Shown here piece after piece: positions 12,660 through 24,070 of a stretch of DNA of 64,000 nt (the stretch's first letter is position 1; the number at the start of each line of letters is the position of its first letter). The stretch spans positions 1,178,001 to 1,242,000 of the forward strand of contig SCHM01000004.1 in the NCBI GenBank assembly GCA_004123355.1, written 5' to 3'. The notes under the pieces are model-generated. The model saw only the letters and a program-made list of their open reading frames with translations. It was not told where the DNA came from and ran no database searches. A program made the position numbers and the translations under genes. The DNA is from Amphirosellinia nigrospora. Its lineage: Eukaryota > Ascomycota > Sordariomycetes > Xylariales > Xylariaceae.

Positions 12660-13356
12660 ATGTCTGAGAGATGGAATAAGAACAGAGAGCTTCCAGATAA
12701 TAGGGGAAAAGTTAGGAAAGGAACATTGTTATGTTATATCACTAGCGTAACCGGGGGATGTGGGAGACGATCTCAGAAATATGATGTTTAATACCATAGC
12801 ATATCCCTGAAAAGAAATATTTACTTGTCTGTATATATATCCAAGCAGTTACAGCTTATATTTATATGGTTGCGGCTATAGCTAGATTTGAATATAGTCT
12901 ATTGCGTATAAGTCTACAGTTACAGCTACTATTGTGCACTATTATAATTACGCTACAAGGCATCTGGCTACAGCCAATTCTCTATCACCCATCGCACCGA
13001 TGACAAACTTCAATACCGACAAGTCGCAGTCGCACCTGATTTGATTCGGTAGCGACATTGACGTCATTACGTCATTACTATCAGTACGGGCGGTTTTGAT
13101 ACCACCAAGGCTGCTAGCGTCCCTAGCTGAATCAATCATCAACGAGACTCATGTCTCATACCTACAGTTATCTACGCCACGACCCAACTACACACCCCTA
13201 GGTCTGCCTAGTTCTCGTTAGCTATGCCTTGACTTTCGCTACCGTTAACCTCGGCCTCATCCATCAATTGTGAAGACTGGTGATGGAAGACTGTCACATT
13301 ACATACAGGTCGCTCCAGGGGCGCACAACGGTCCGAAATCGGTTTAATATCTCATC
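12660..13356. other. Intergenic
   Basis: About 700 bp between two same-strand genes. It holds the 3' flank of the HET gene and the promoter of the acyltransferase gene. Nothing else is recognised. Confidence 0.6.
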
Positions 13357-15338
13357 ATGTTCCAACAAGAACAACAACAATCATCCTCGCCAGATCTGGC
13401 AACCGCGTATCGGGAGCTTTACCGAGCCAAATTCCGCGCCGACGTGGAGGCCGGCACCACGACACCGTTTGTGCTGCCATTGCATCTACTGACCATCTGG
13501 GCTATCCCAACGCTTTATCTAGCCATTCCGCACAAGAACAGGCCCTGGTTGTACCGTGCAAGGTGGCTTGTCCTTGCCTTTATCTGCGCTTTCAACTGGC
13601 ATATGACCAAACATGTAGCGAGCTTGAACTTCGCGCCAAGCTATGTCGTTGGCTTGGTGTCTGCATGGTCGACTATTTGGAACTTGACGCTACTAGTATG
13701 GACAAGACCTCAATGGGACGCGAAAAGAGTAGAAAGGCGAAGGATTACTACTCGACCTGGTGACAGGATTGTGCTTGAGTCGGCATCAAATGGCTCAGCC
13801 GAAGTTAAAGGGATGCTAGCCAACGGCGTGAGGAAAAGAGAGGCACATGCTAAACAATGCAGTGTGGCCCCAGAGAGCACAGAGCTGGGAATAGACGATA
13901 AGTTCCTCTTAAAGAGCATAGTCGCTCTAAGTGATCGTGATGGGAACTTACAGCTTGACCAAACTACGGCACTCGAGCTTAGTAGGCTCACACGGCAAAA
14001 TGAGTATGAGTATTATTGGCAGGAGTATCCCGCAGAAGCCCCGTTCAGGGTCCGTCTTGACTGGGCATTCGATATCGCGAGTTCATTTCGCTTGACTGGT
14101 AGGTGCCACGCAGCAGTCATTATGAAGTCGGACATAGATATTGTGCTAAGCTTTATCTAGGTTGGAATTGGGCGCCTTCTTGTCTACCACCATACCAGCC
14201 ACCTCCCAAAATTGGTCCATACCAGCTACCACTAGAATATGGTTCGCACAGGAGCAAGGGAGGTTATGAACGGACCCTTTCGCGACGGAAGATCATTCTT
14301 TCCCGCTTTTTCTTCAAATTTATACCCAGCTACATCATTCTGGATATCTGCGCCACACTCATGACGACTGACCCCTATTTTATCGTCGGCCCTGAGCACA
14401 ACTACCCCTTGCCAACACACCTCGCCTCACTACCTCCAGTGATTCTCTCCCTCCAACGTACGATGATAGCATTTATCGGGATAGTTTTCGCACTACTATA
14501 CCTCTGGAACACTGGTACCCTATGCCTAGCCATATACTGCCCCCCATTCTGGGCTTTCGCGTTCATCCCTGGCATCTACCATCTATGATGGGGTCATTCA
14601 CAGAGGTGATGGACCACGGGCTATCTGGGTTTTGGGGCACCTGGTGGCATCAAACGTTCCGCGTTGGGTTCTCGGCGCCGACCAAGTGGCTGTCACGCCA
14701 CGGTTACCTGCCATCGTCTCAGAAGAGAGGCCAAGGAGTCGGGAGAATGATAACCCCTCTTGTAGGTGCCATCATAGCTTTCGGGCAGTCTGGCTTAATA
14801 CATGCAGCGGGTAGTTATACCTCGGTCCCGGCCGCCCGTTATTGGAACCCACCTCTATTCTTTGCGCTCTCCGGCCTAGGAACAATTTTGCAGTCTATGT
14901 TGTCTCAGCTCCTAGCACGCAGAACCAAAAAACTTCCTCGCTGGGTGCGTCGCTTAGGGAATATAGCGTTCGTGTTCTTCTGGCTTTGGTCTACCAGCGG
15001 ACCGCTCGGTAAGTTTGTATTGGGCGCAATATATTTTTTGTTTCGGTTACTTTTGTCATATAATGGCCTTTTCCGGATCCAATTCGTTGTTTATCAAGTC
15101 TTCCACCCTCCTAGGAACTTACAGATTACTCTCATCATAGAGACAACTAACGTTGCGTGTTGTAGTGGACGATTTTGCACGCTGCGGACTTCTGCTCTCG
15201 GAGCCTGTTCCGGTATCCTTTGCGAGGGCCGCTGGGCTCGGCGTCGATAGACGTATATGGCGTTACGATAGGGATTTGCTTCCTAGATGGCAGTGGGGCG
15301 CTCATGGTAGATGGTGGGAAACGGGCATTTCGATTTAG
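13357..15338 (+). CDS. Wax-synthase-like (MBOAT-type) membrane acyltransferase
   Basis: The product is a polytopic membrane protein of about 587 residues resembling fungal wax-synthase-domain proteins, which transfer acyl groups to hydroxyls of lipids or secondary metabolites. Exons are 13357-14098, 14161-15008 and 15166-15338. The N-terminal half has several helices and the family-like WSTIWNLTLLVWTRPQWDAK. The central block MDHGLSGFWGTWWHQTFR (about 14608-14663) carries the histidine expected to be catalytic, followed by helices with FGQSGLIHAAGSY. The last exon has WQWGAHGRWWETG. The frame shifts once, at a run of six C (14540-14545) that would read through with seven; correcting for this, all splice phases agree. 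The substrate cannot be told from the sequence, and no other biosynthetic genes flank it. Confidence 0.85.
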
Positions 15339-15933
15339 GCGGCTGGAGTTTGGAAGAGATAGGATACAGATAATAGAGGACTATAAAGCGTTGGGATACA
15401 GGATGCGTGGCATATAAACAAAGATAGAATCGTGTGGCGCTGGGTTCCTTAGTAGTTCTTCTATACAGGATGAACATCGAGCAGTAGATGGATTATCAGT
15501 GTGAGTACTGCAGAGGATGGTGGCGTAATCGTCATTTTCAGCCCTGAGCAAATCTCATCAAGAGTGTACATGTTCGGTGTTTGCGTTAAAGAATAAAGAG
15601 GTTTCTCGTTGTCGCAACATCCAATCAAGGAGCAAGGTTTTCTGCCGTGATGGTATCACAGAGGATTTCAATCCCATTAAAGCGGGTTAATTCCTAGGGA
15701 AGGGAGACACTATGTCTTGATAAAAAAATATCTGAATCTTAGCAGAGGTTCTTGCGATGCAAGATAGAAGCAGGTTGGCCTGCTATTGCGTGGAGAGCCA
15801 GTTGTCACTTTATCACCAACTAGTTATAACTCTGAGCTAGGATGAAGGTTGCACACGCCGGATGTGATGATGTTTATATACTACTTAAGTATTACGTAGG
15901 GTACCTCAGGGACCTGGGCACCAAGGCTATTAA
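15339..15933. other. Intergenic, convergent 3' flanks
   Basis: About 600 bp between the stops of the acyltransferase (+) and telomerase (-) genes. No gene or RNA is seen. Confidence 0.6.
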
Positions 15934-18900
15934 TTACACGATGGTCTGTACACGACCATGCCGAATATCCTTCAGAAGGCTCAACTTGACACTCTCTACC
16001 TTCAGCCAGGTCAAGACCTCGCCGTACCTGGATTGCTTGCGGCCTAACACCTGGTAGAATGCGTTATACGCCAGCCTCGATAATTATTAACTTTGACAGT
16101 TCATACCCGGACCAATGAAAGGGAGGACTCACCAGGATACTTCACATTTCTTGACATCACATACATAACCAGGATATCGAAGCCCCCGCCTTCTGCTGAC
16201 GAGAAGCAGATATGCCGTGTCGGTTAGTTTCCCGATCGTTCCTGTAGGGAGTAGTAGAAATCATACTTAAAAGTCTCTGGGCGTGGGGTTGCCAGCATAC
16301 TGATAATAACCTTCGGGGTGGTTGCTTCGGCGTCGGTAAGCAACGTGCATAAGCCCACATCTTGGTAGCAGTTTCCATAAATGCCCTATGGATATTATTC
16401 AGCATAGTTGGTGCGGAGTTTAACCCCGTATCAAAAAACATGAGGTGACTTTGGATTTTGAATGCGTCTAGAAATATTAGAGATTAGTCTCGAACTTCGG
16501 TACTCAATGTCTTATAGACCTACTGAGGACCTTGCGCTGGAATGTTTGACCAGGGATTCGACTGAACTCGACGGTGAGTGAGTTGTGTACTGTTGGAAAT
16601 GTTAGCATAACATGAATTAATTATCGGAGCTATGGTATCTACTCTTGTCTTGATCTTGATTCGAGATGCGGGCAATATCGAGTGTTTGGGTGTCGATTAG
16701 AGTACCACAATACGGAAAGAGGTTACCGTCGCCTGGCCTCGAGACCTGCTGGCCATTAATTTTCAGGTCAAAATTAACCAGACTTTTCCCAGGATTCACG
16801 GTGACGCCATATTCCGGTACACCATTGTGAAGAGTCTCGACAAACTGGACGGCTTTATGTTTGTCGGTGGTAATTAGTAGAAAATCATCGATCAGCCGCA
16901 TTAGCAGGCAGTCATCAGAGCCGAGGAATGAGAGAACGTGGACTTCGAGATCCGCGTAGAAATAATTGCAGAGTGTAGAAGAGAGAATCGATCCTTGCGG
17001 AATGCCCTGTTTTTGTCGGTAGAACTTCTTGCTGACCTTGACGAGGTTCTGCTGGATATGAGATGCTACCAGCTGAAGCATCTCGCTCGTTTCGTACTGT
17101 TGCTGATATAGATCGACAAAGACTGTATTTCGTTTCGCTACATTTTGCATATTCTCAAGACGCTGGATGAAAGTAGAGGAATCGGTATTTTTGATAGCGA
17201 CCGAGGGCCATCTTTTGACGGGTTTCGATTTAGAAATCTGACTACCCCCTGGACTGTAATGCTATGGCCTACTTCAAGGTACTTTGAAATTCGATATCGA
17301 CGTTGCTGAGGTATAGAATCTAGCAAGCCGACGATAGCTGCCTGCGGAATTGTGTCAAAAGCCGATTGCACATCCACTTTGGCGAAATAGAATGGGGTAG
17401 AATCAATAGGCATCCTAGCTTTGAAAGGCCTTATTCGATTGTAGATATCGCCAACGGAAAACAACGTTGAACCCATCTTTTCCGGGTTAATGGCCTAGAG
17501 AATGTCAATAAAAAGAGCAAGAATAGTCTTTTCGCCTGGCAATCCGACCTTTTCAAGCTGAAGAATCGTATACGCTGGTGATAAGATCTTGTTGATACCT
17601 GGGCCCAGTTGCTTGGGGTTCCGACGGTCAGGTATCCTCTTGCGCAGGTTCGCAATTGGTCTCATTTGTGCCCCTTTGGGAAGTACCTGATATGATGAAT
17701 CCAAGGCGCCGTGAATCGAGTATCTTTTTCGCGTCTATAAGGCTGATCTCTTCCAAAATATTCCCCTTCAAAGCTGTCATGGCAGGCTCTACCAGGGACC
17801 GCCAAATGTCATGCCGGAAAAAGTAGATACGATACTTGTCGGTGTTCGACTCCGTCACGTAAAAATTACTTCGAATAAGGGGTATCAAAATAGAATCAAA
17901 AAGATAATAAAGAAATTCGTTCATGAGCTCTTGTCTTTTCTGGATATCAGTCAATGACGTTTTATTCGCCATAAGCTGAGGAGGTGCAAGCCATTTTATA
18001 TTGGTTATCTGGCAAATGTCAACCTAGTCCGGCGGTCGTATACACTATGCGAGACTCACTTGTAATTCTTGAGTTAGTTCACAAAGGGTCATACTCTCAA
18101 AACGCCTGAGAGAGATGAACCGATCGATTTTCTTTAAAAATTTCAGCTCGTTGTGGCCTGCGACTGAACCGCTGCCCCAAAATTCTTGTGGGATCACCTT
18201 CTTAAAAACAGCCTGACAGAAGGACGACACCTCAGCAGAAGAGGTTGCTAAATCCGTGATCGAGGCCTTCGTGCTTCTTTGTGGTAGCTGCATCGATCTT
18301 TGGAATTGCGTCGCATTTTACCGGTACTCTTTTTGGATTTTCGTACTTTTTTTTGAATCTTGTCAGACTCTGGTTGGATATTAGGCGCATTCGTAGACAG
18401 ACGGACCTATCAATATTAATAATGATTGAAAAAATCGATCTTTTCTGAGACATACCGGGCAATAATGTTGAAGAAGCTGTGAATAGGAACAGCGCTGGTG
18501 AAGAACCTGGAGCTTGCGAACCAAGTCACTCGCACGTCCTCGGAGTCGCTTGGGAGTCTTAAGGTGCACATGATTATCTCCGAGCCGGCCAAATTTCTCA
18601 AAAACCTCTTCCTCCCTTAGAGTATAATCCTTCAGACGCTGCGATGTCTCTTTAAGGTCGATTTTGCTGGTGAAGACGTTGTGAAGGCCGAATTGTCTAG
18701 GGAACATGTACATAAGCACTTTGAGCGTATGAACCTCGTTTTGCCGATCCAGCCGAGTTCGCATTTCGACACCCTCTCCCTCCTCAAGCTGCTGATATGG
18801 ACAGCGATTAAGTACATCTATGTAACGATTAATGCAAGTTAATGAAATTGGAGTTGCAATATTTACGGATGTGCCTTAGGCCAAATTGAACTTGCCCCCG

Positions 18901-19881
18901 AGTATTGAGAGTAGGCTTGGCGTAAAACATTCGACTTCGGATAAAAACAAGCTCAGAAGAGGTCTTGGCTATCGACGTTCCTTTGGAAGATATAGAAGAG
19001 CACAAAGGGATACTAGATAAAATCCTTCCTGTGCATAATGTAAGCACTCATCAGAAACCCCAACGTACAGTAGTAACCTACCGCTGATTTGACAGATGTT
19101 GTTCGTGCCTATGTCAAGGGCCACAAATATGGCGCAATCAAGAAGCAAGTCTATCATGATGCGATCGCCGGATTCGCCTAGGAGGGCTAATAGTTGTGGC
19201 CAAGGCATTTGTTGTAGTGCTTCCACATAAGGGTTTGATCGGACTGCTTGCAGCCCTAGGCTGCCATGTCGACGAAAGCCATCGCAGAGCATGTGATCTG
19301 GCCACTTCGCAGTTTTCTCTCTGTTAAATAAAGTTTTTACAACATATTCTATAATCTAGCGATCATTTGTCAGTCAATCATGAAGCCAAGTTGAGTTTCC
19401 CATACTCGTCCGTCTACTGAAAAGGGTAGTGAGATAGCTACTCGCTTACCAGGGCCTGTGATTCAGCAAAGCCGGCTACACCGTTGGAAAGAGTGACATA
19501 TGATTCGTCGCCTCTCTGTGAGAATTTGTTCCACCCATCCACTCGGCCGTCTTCTTTAGTTGAAGAGCTTGAGAAGCCAACAAGTGTAGTGTCAAGTAAA
19601 GCGCCAAGAGATCGCTCTATGTCAGATAAGGGCGTTCCAGGGGGTGTGTGGACAGTACCAATGGCGGAAACCTTCCTTCGCCTAATTCTAGATGAGGATG
19701 GTAGTTGGGTGACGATATAATCGCGGAGGGTTTGAACTTGCGGGTAGTATTGGCTTAGAACAGGATGTTGAGCCCGCAATTTTGGCGATACTTTACTGCC
19801 ATTTGTCCTCTTAAACGGCACATCCGTTGGAGCTTCGTCATGAACAGAAACAGGGCGTTTACGCTTCCTTGGGCGAGCCAT
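15934..19881 (-). CDS. TERT: Telomerase reverse transcriptase
   Basis: Catalytic subunit of telomerase, copying the RNA template onto chromosome ends. The start is 19881 (MARPRKRKRP, basic N-terminus as in fungal TERTs). Exons read 19881-19450, 19355-19082, 19028-18867, 18817-18456, 18406-18060, 18008-17549, 17494-16643, 16589-16524, 16467-16133 and 16075-15934, that is nine introns. The N-terminal region has WPDHMLCDGFRRH and LLGESGDRIMIDLLLDCAIF. The RNA-binding region has SSFCQAVFKKVIPQEFWGSG. The RT region has FFRHDIWRSLVEPA, LPKGAQMRPIANLRKR, motif A FYFAKVDVQSAFDTIP, QKQGIPQGSILSS and motif C LIDDFLLITT, with the metal-binding aspartates present. The C-terminal extension has MFFDTGLNSAPTMLNN and ends near YQVLGRKQSRYGEVLTWL. 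Single-base slips occur, such as a five-base C run at 17245-17249, near 17690, in exon 5 and in exon 9. Confidence 0.94.
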
Positions 19882-22800
19882 GATTAGGATGCCGTCCAAT
19901 AGCGCAGTAAAGCATTCGAAACAACCGGAGGGCTGAGATGAAAGTTAAGCAACTGTCAACAGGCGCGTTGTAGACGCGTTATTCCCATTGCCGGGGGAGT
20001 CGGGTGAACCCTCCAGTAAAAGCGTTTGGGCAAACAGATGAATTTCAGTGTATCGACTCCTTTTGCCACTACTACTAATAGATACTTGATCTGCCTTGGT
20101 GTGTAGGATCTGGATCTTGTCAAGCACCTACTTCAATTTGAAGTCGAAGACGGTAGGTACTTACTAACTTACTGGCTATATCCATGGATGTGGCCCAGTG
20201 CACTGGATTCGGAAGCCACAAACCCAAGGCTAGTCTGAGCTGGGCAATAGTACCTACCTACCTAGTAACCTACTAATTAATACCTTCTTACAGGTCCCCA
20301 GGATGATAATTGTGTAGCGCCGTGCTAAAACTAGAAGAGCAAAAGTACTGCTACTCACAAGGCTGTTATATCAATTCAAGTAAAAACATGGCTGTTGATC
20401 AGTCTCGAGGCCTTTTGCCACTCAACAGCCCCTGATCGATAAGTAGACATAGCAAAATTCCTACCAAAAATTCCCTGCTAGTACAAGCCCTAGCGCCGCG
20501 CTACATAATTATTATCCTGGAGACCTTCTGTTACCGCGTTCCCGCATCACAAGTGCCGCTCTACCATCAATTGTTCTTCTCGCTTGGAAGCATCTGGTAA
20601 AACCCAAGCATGGGGATGATACTCTACATATATACCTAATTATGTTCATGATTGGGCCATGAAAGACAACGAGGGTTGTTTATTTTGAAGAGGTGTCCCA
20701 AGTTGGACCAAAAGTACCTAGTATGGCATGACTTTAGCACAACGCTATAGCCGCTTCCACTGTGCTGGGAATATTTCAACACATATGTAAACTTTGCAGA
20801 GCAGTTGCAGCACGATTCTAACTGTGTAACATGATGTCGTTGCTAGGTAATTACCTAACACGGTTGTGTAACCTCGTACGACCGCTTCTAGTTGTGTTAT
20901 ACCTATAGCGATTTACAGTTCGAGTCCCGCAGTGCGTAGTGTTTTATTGGCTTGTGCACTAAAAAGAATAATAATTCTTTCCTCATACCTAGTGTATACA
21001 ACAAAGGTAGTCTACTATGTATTCTGCTATGGGTATTTTTCTTTACAGGCGGGCGTTGCAATCTCTCGTCTTTCTCGTATACAATAATTACGCATTGATA
21101 CCTACCTCCTTACCTAGGCTAGAGCACCTATCTAGCTGTGGCGTAGCTGAAGATTAGGGTGTTAGAGGCTTGACCCCACGCCACTAACGAGTGGCTGTTG
21201 ATTGCGAGCAATTCCCCTCCCCCACCCTTTGATTCTCCAGTCAGAATCAAAACTGCAGCTGATGGAACAAGAGGACCCCTTTTTACTATGGTGACCCAAA
21301 TCTTGACGTCGGGCATCTTCGATCTATACTACAAGTGTTCGTCGGGCACAACACCATCGTGGCAATTGACCAACAGTTATCAAGTCGGCGGCCTTGCCCC
21401 AGGGTTTGCATCTTTGATAGGGAAATACGGAAGTTTTGGCGCAAGCATATCATTTACATCCCTACCCCTTTTATTAACGGCAGCAGCTATATCGCGTGCG
21501 AAACGCGGAGGCGGCGCCTGCAAGGTCACTCCAATGTTAATTCCTGGCCGGCAACCATCCGGAAACGTCTCAAGTATGCACGAACAACAAGAGGGTTCCT
21601 ACATAGATTGAGGTTGCATTGATATGGATATTGGGCATAACTAACCTCTATTCGCTCCTGGTAAGACCTAGACATTTCATTCCTAGATGGAAGTACACAC
21701 ATAAATACTGGTAAACGTATGGATTCTACAAACTTGTTGACTTGGCTTTGAGCCCGATCGCGCAAGCTTGACTCACTCAATGCTATCGCTGCCGCTGCAA
21801 GGTCAATTTTTGGCAGCTGGGAAACTGGTAACCTTTCTACAAACTTGCTTGTTTGCTTTCACACTCCTATATATTCCGAGGTATGGAGTACACTGATCCG
21901 TGCATGTCATGATACTCAGGTGACATTCTCCCACAGCTCCTACATATGATGGTTGGCCGCGGGAGATTGGAGGGCAATCTTATCTCATGAATCTTTTCCT
22001 AGTGGTGAGAAAGCTGCAAAATACTGACTGCAGTCTTCTGACCTACTGGACGCCGTTATTCGCCAGCCCACATGCCCACGGCACGGGCAGGCTGCCAACT
22101 CGGTCGAACCCCTGTCCTATGCTCGCTCTGTTTGTCTTACCTGTACCCTGGATGCGTTGTCATGAATGAAAACTTCGACAGGAGGCCGTCACCGCAGCCC
22201 GATAGGTGATGACCGTGGTCTTAAACATGCATGATCCCATTGCCAGTTGTTCAATGTGTCAGGTCTCCATGTAACAGTTTGGGACCTTCGTCACTTCACG
22301 ATCAAGGCGTCTTAATTGTTGACCTATCTCTCGCGACCCGGGCTTAGACTAGGGGTTGCATACATGTGTTTGCGAGTTGGATGAACTCCCCACCAGAAAC
22401 ACTCGGCAAAGTCCTCCGGCTTCGTTGTCCCACACACAAGGTGTTATAAGGGGACACCAAGATGTCTTCGTGTATCGGTGAGTAACTGCAAGGCTATTCA
22501 GGGCCAGGCCACACAAGTGGGAGGTTTGGATCAGCTGGGCTAGTCACTTGCACTGTATAATATAGTGACGAAAGGGAAAATGCGGGCAGAAGATCCTTGG
22601 TAGTGAGAATCTGGCGATGGCTTTTTCTGTTTTTCAAACTGCCTTATAGCAATGGCCGATATAAGTTTTATCGCGACGATGCTATTTTTCAATCAATTAA
22701 ATCCCATATAGTAAGCCTCAGAAATTAAATGGCGTAGGGATTATGCCGTCAGGGCTGGCAGCTCGGCTTCACGGGCTTGCGTGCCACCGCCTCCACCTCA

Positions 22801-24070
22801 TTATCATTAGTCCGATTCCCTACCTACCTAGCAAATCTCCAAAAGACTGTAGGTAGATGCCGGAGAGGTCGTCCGTTGAAGACGATTCAAACGAAGAATA
22901 AAAGAAAGTCGAACCTAAAAGCGAGCTTATTCAAAACTATGTTTTTTTAAAGAAGATTCACGAGATTCTCTAGTAAAACCTATACCTAACTATAAGTAAC
23001 AACTTCAAATTTGCAACTAGAGTGGCTTAACAATTCATCATGCATACTACTGTACACCATATGTATGTATGCACTGGCCAGCACACCATATCCACACGAA
23101 AACCGACAAAATGTAGTACGTACTAAACCAACTGCTCTCAAGGCCATTCGCTTGGAGTCTTCCTGGTGCCACATAGCAAAACGCCACCGTGCCGGGGTGC
23201 CGGGGTACCGGGGAGGGACAGATCCCGATCTTGATGAGTCTTTTTTCGCCGTAACAACAGTCCCTGAAGACTTCAATTGGAAGCTACCTCCCTACATAAT
23301 GTACAACTTAGAGTACTTAAGGTATTTAGGTATACATACATGTATAAGGCAAAATGCCTGTCATCATGTACTTGACAACATATCTTGAGCAGGTAGGATG
23401 GATGCACGCAGAGCTACACGCTATCTATCGACAGTGCCTACCTAAGCTGTATGTAGGAAGTACGGTACTTACGTAGTGTGGAGTGTCTGCTGGGGCACGA
23501 TGTACAACAAGACCAAGGTACTACTGCCTGTTAGCGAGTGGAACTCCTCTTCGATGCTTCTGGCCTGCTTCCGCGGCGTTCCAAACCGTTTCGAGATACA
23601 CTACCACCTCGAGGAATTCTTGAAAATCTTTCTGCTGCTAGGTATCTAGGTACTGTACATATACTGCTGTAGTGTATTGCACTTACATTAGAACTGCCTG
23701 CCTGTGGCATGGTCCTGCCCCACATCGAACCACGGTATACTAAGCAGTGCTCTACACTAACATCCACCTCTACATCCACATCCACATGTGCGAGTAGTGG
23801 CCGACGCATCTTGATTTGCTCTGTTGGTTCTCCATCCGTCGACCCGTTGATTGGTACAGGCACGGGCTCAGGCATTGGTATTGGCACAACCAACCCAACC
23901 TTGGAAAGCTTGAGGCCCATGATCCCCCCAGCTGCCAATGCTTATTCGACGACGTGTGTGGCATCGAACGCGACCCGTGGTCCTGCCGTCCACTCGTTTT
24001 TGCCTGACCTGCGACGTGCTGTACAGGGCCCATTAATGGTCGCCGTGACATTGTCCTGGCCGCCGCCAGA
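19882..24070. other. Gene-poor region between TERT and the Rho GEF
   Basis: About 4.2 kb. Many TACCTA/TAGGTA words (20150, 20262, 21100, 22823, 23440, 23640). A possible but unrecognised coding patch lies on the minus strand at about 21130-21840. Repeated CCACATC/CTACATC words at 23758-23785 are in the leader of the next gene. No RNA gene is supported. Confidence 0.5.
21130..21840 (-). other. Possible unrecognised coding remnant
   Basis: Minus-strand reading gives protein-like patches in different frames: KIDLAAAAIALSESSLRDRA with RLPVFMCVLPSRNEM (about 21800-21650), then VTLQAPPPRFARDIAAAVNK (about 21525-21465), then KIWVTIVKRGPLVPSAAVL (about 21310-21250). A GTTAGT donor near 21643 could join the first two. 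No family is recognised and no start or stop is certain, so it may be a spurious open stretch. Confidence 0.25.

Noticed and set aside
15934-19881. Reverse transcriptase of a retroelement
   Set aside because: The motifs, RNA-binding region, C-terminal extension and multiple spliceosomal introns are those of telomerase, and no element ends or other element genes flank it.
20866-20945. Possible tRNA (TTCGAGTCCCGC resembles a T arm)
   Set aside because: No matching acceptor, D or anticodon stems can be paired upstream; the resemblance is limited to one arm.
22462-22520. Tiny first exon followed by GTGAGTAA at 22482
   Set aside because: No downstream exon with a coherent protein could be found.
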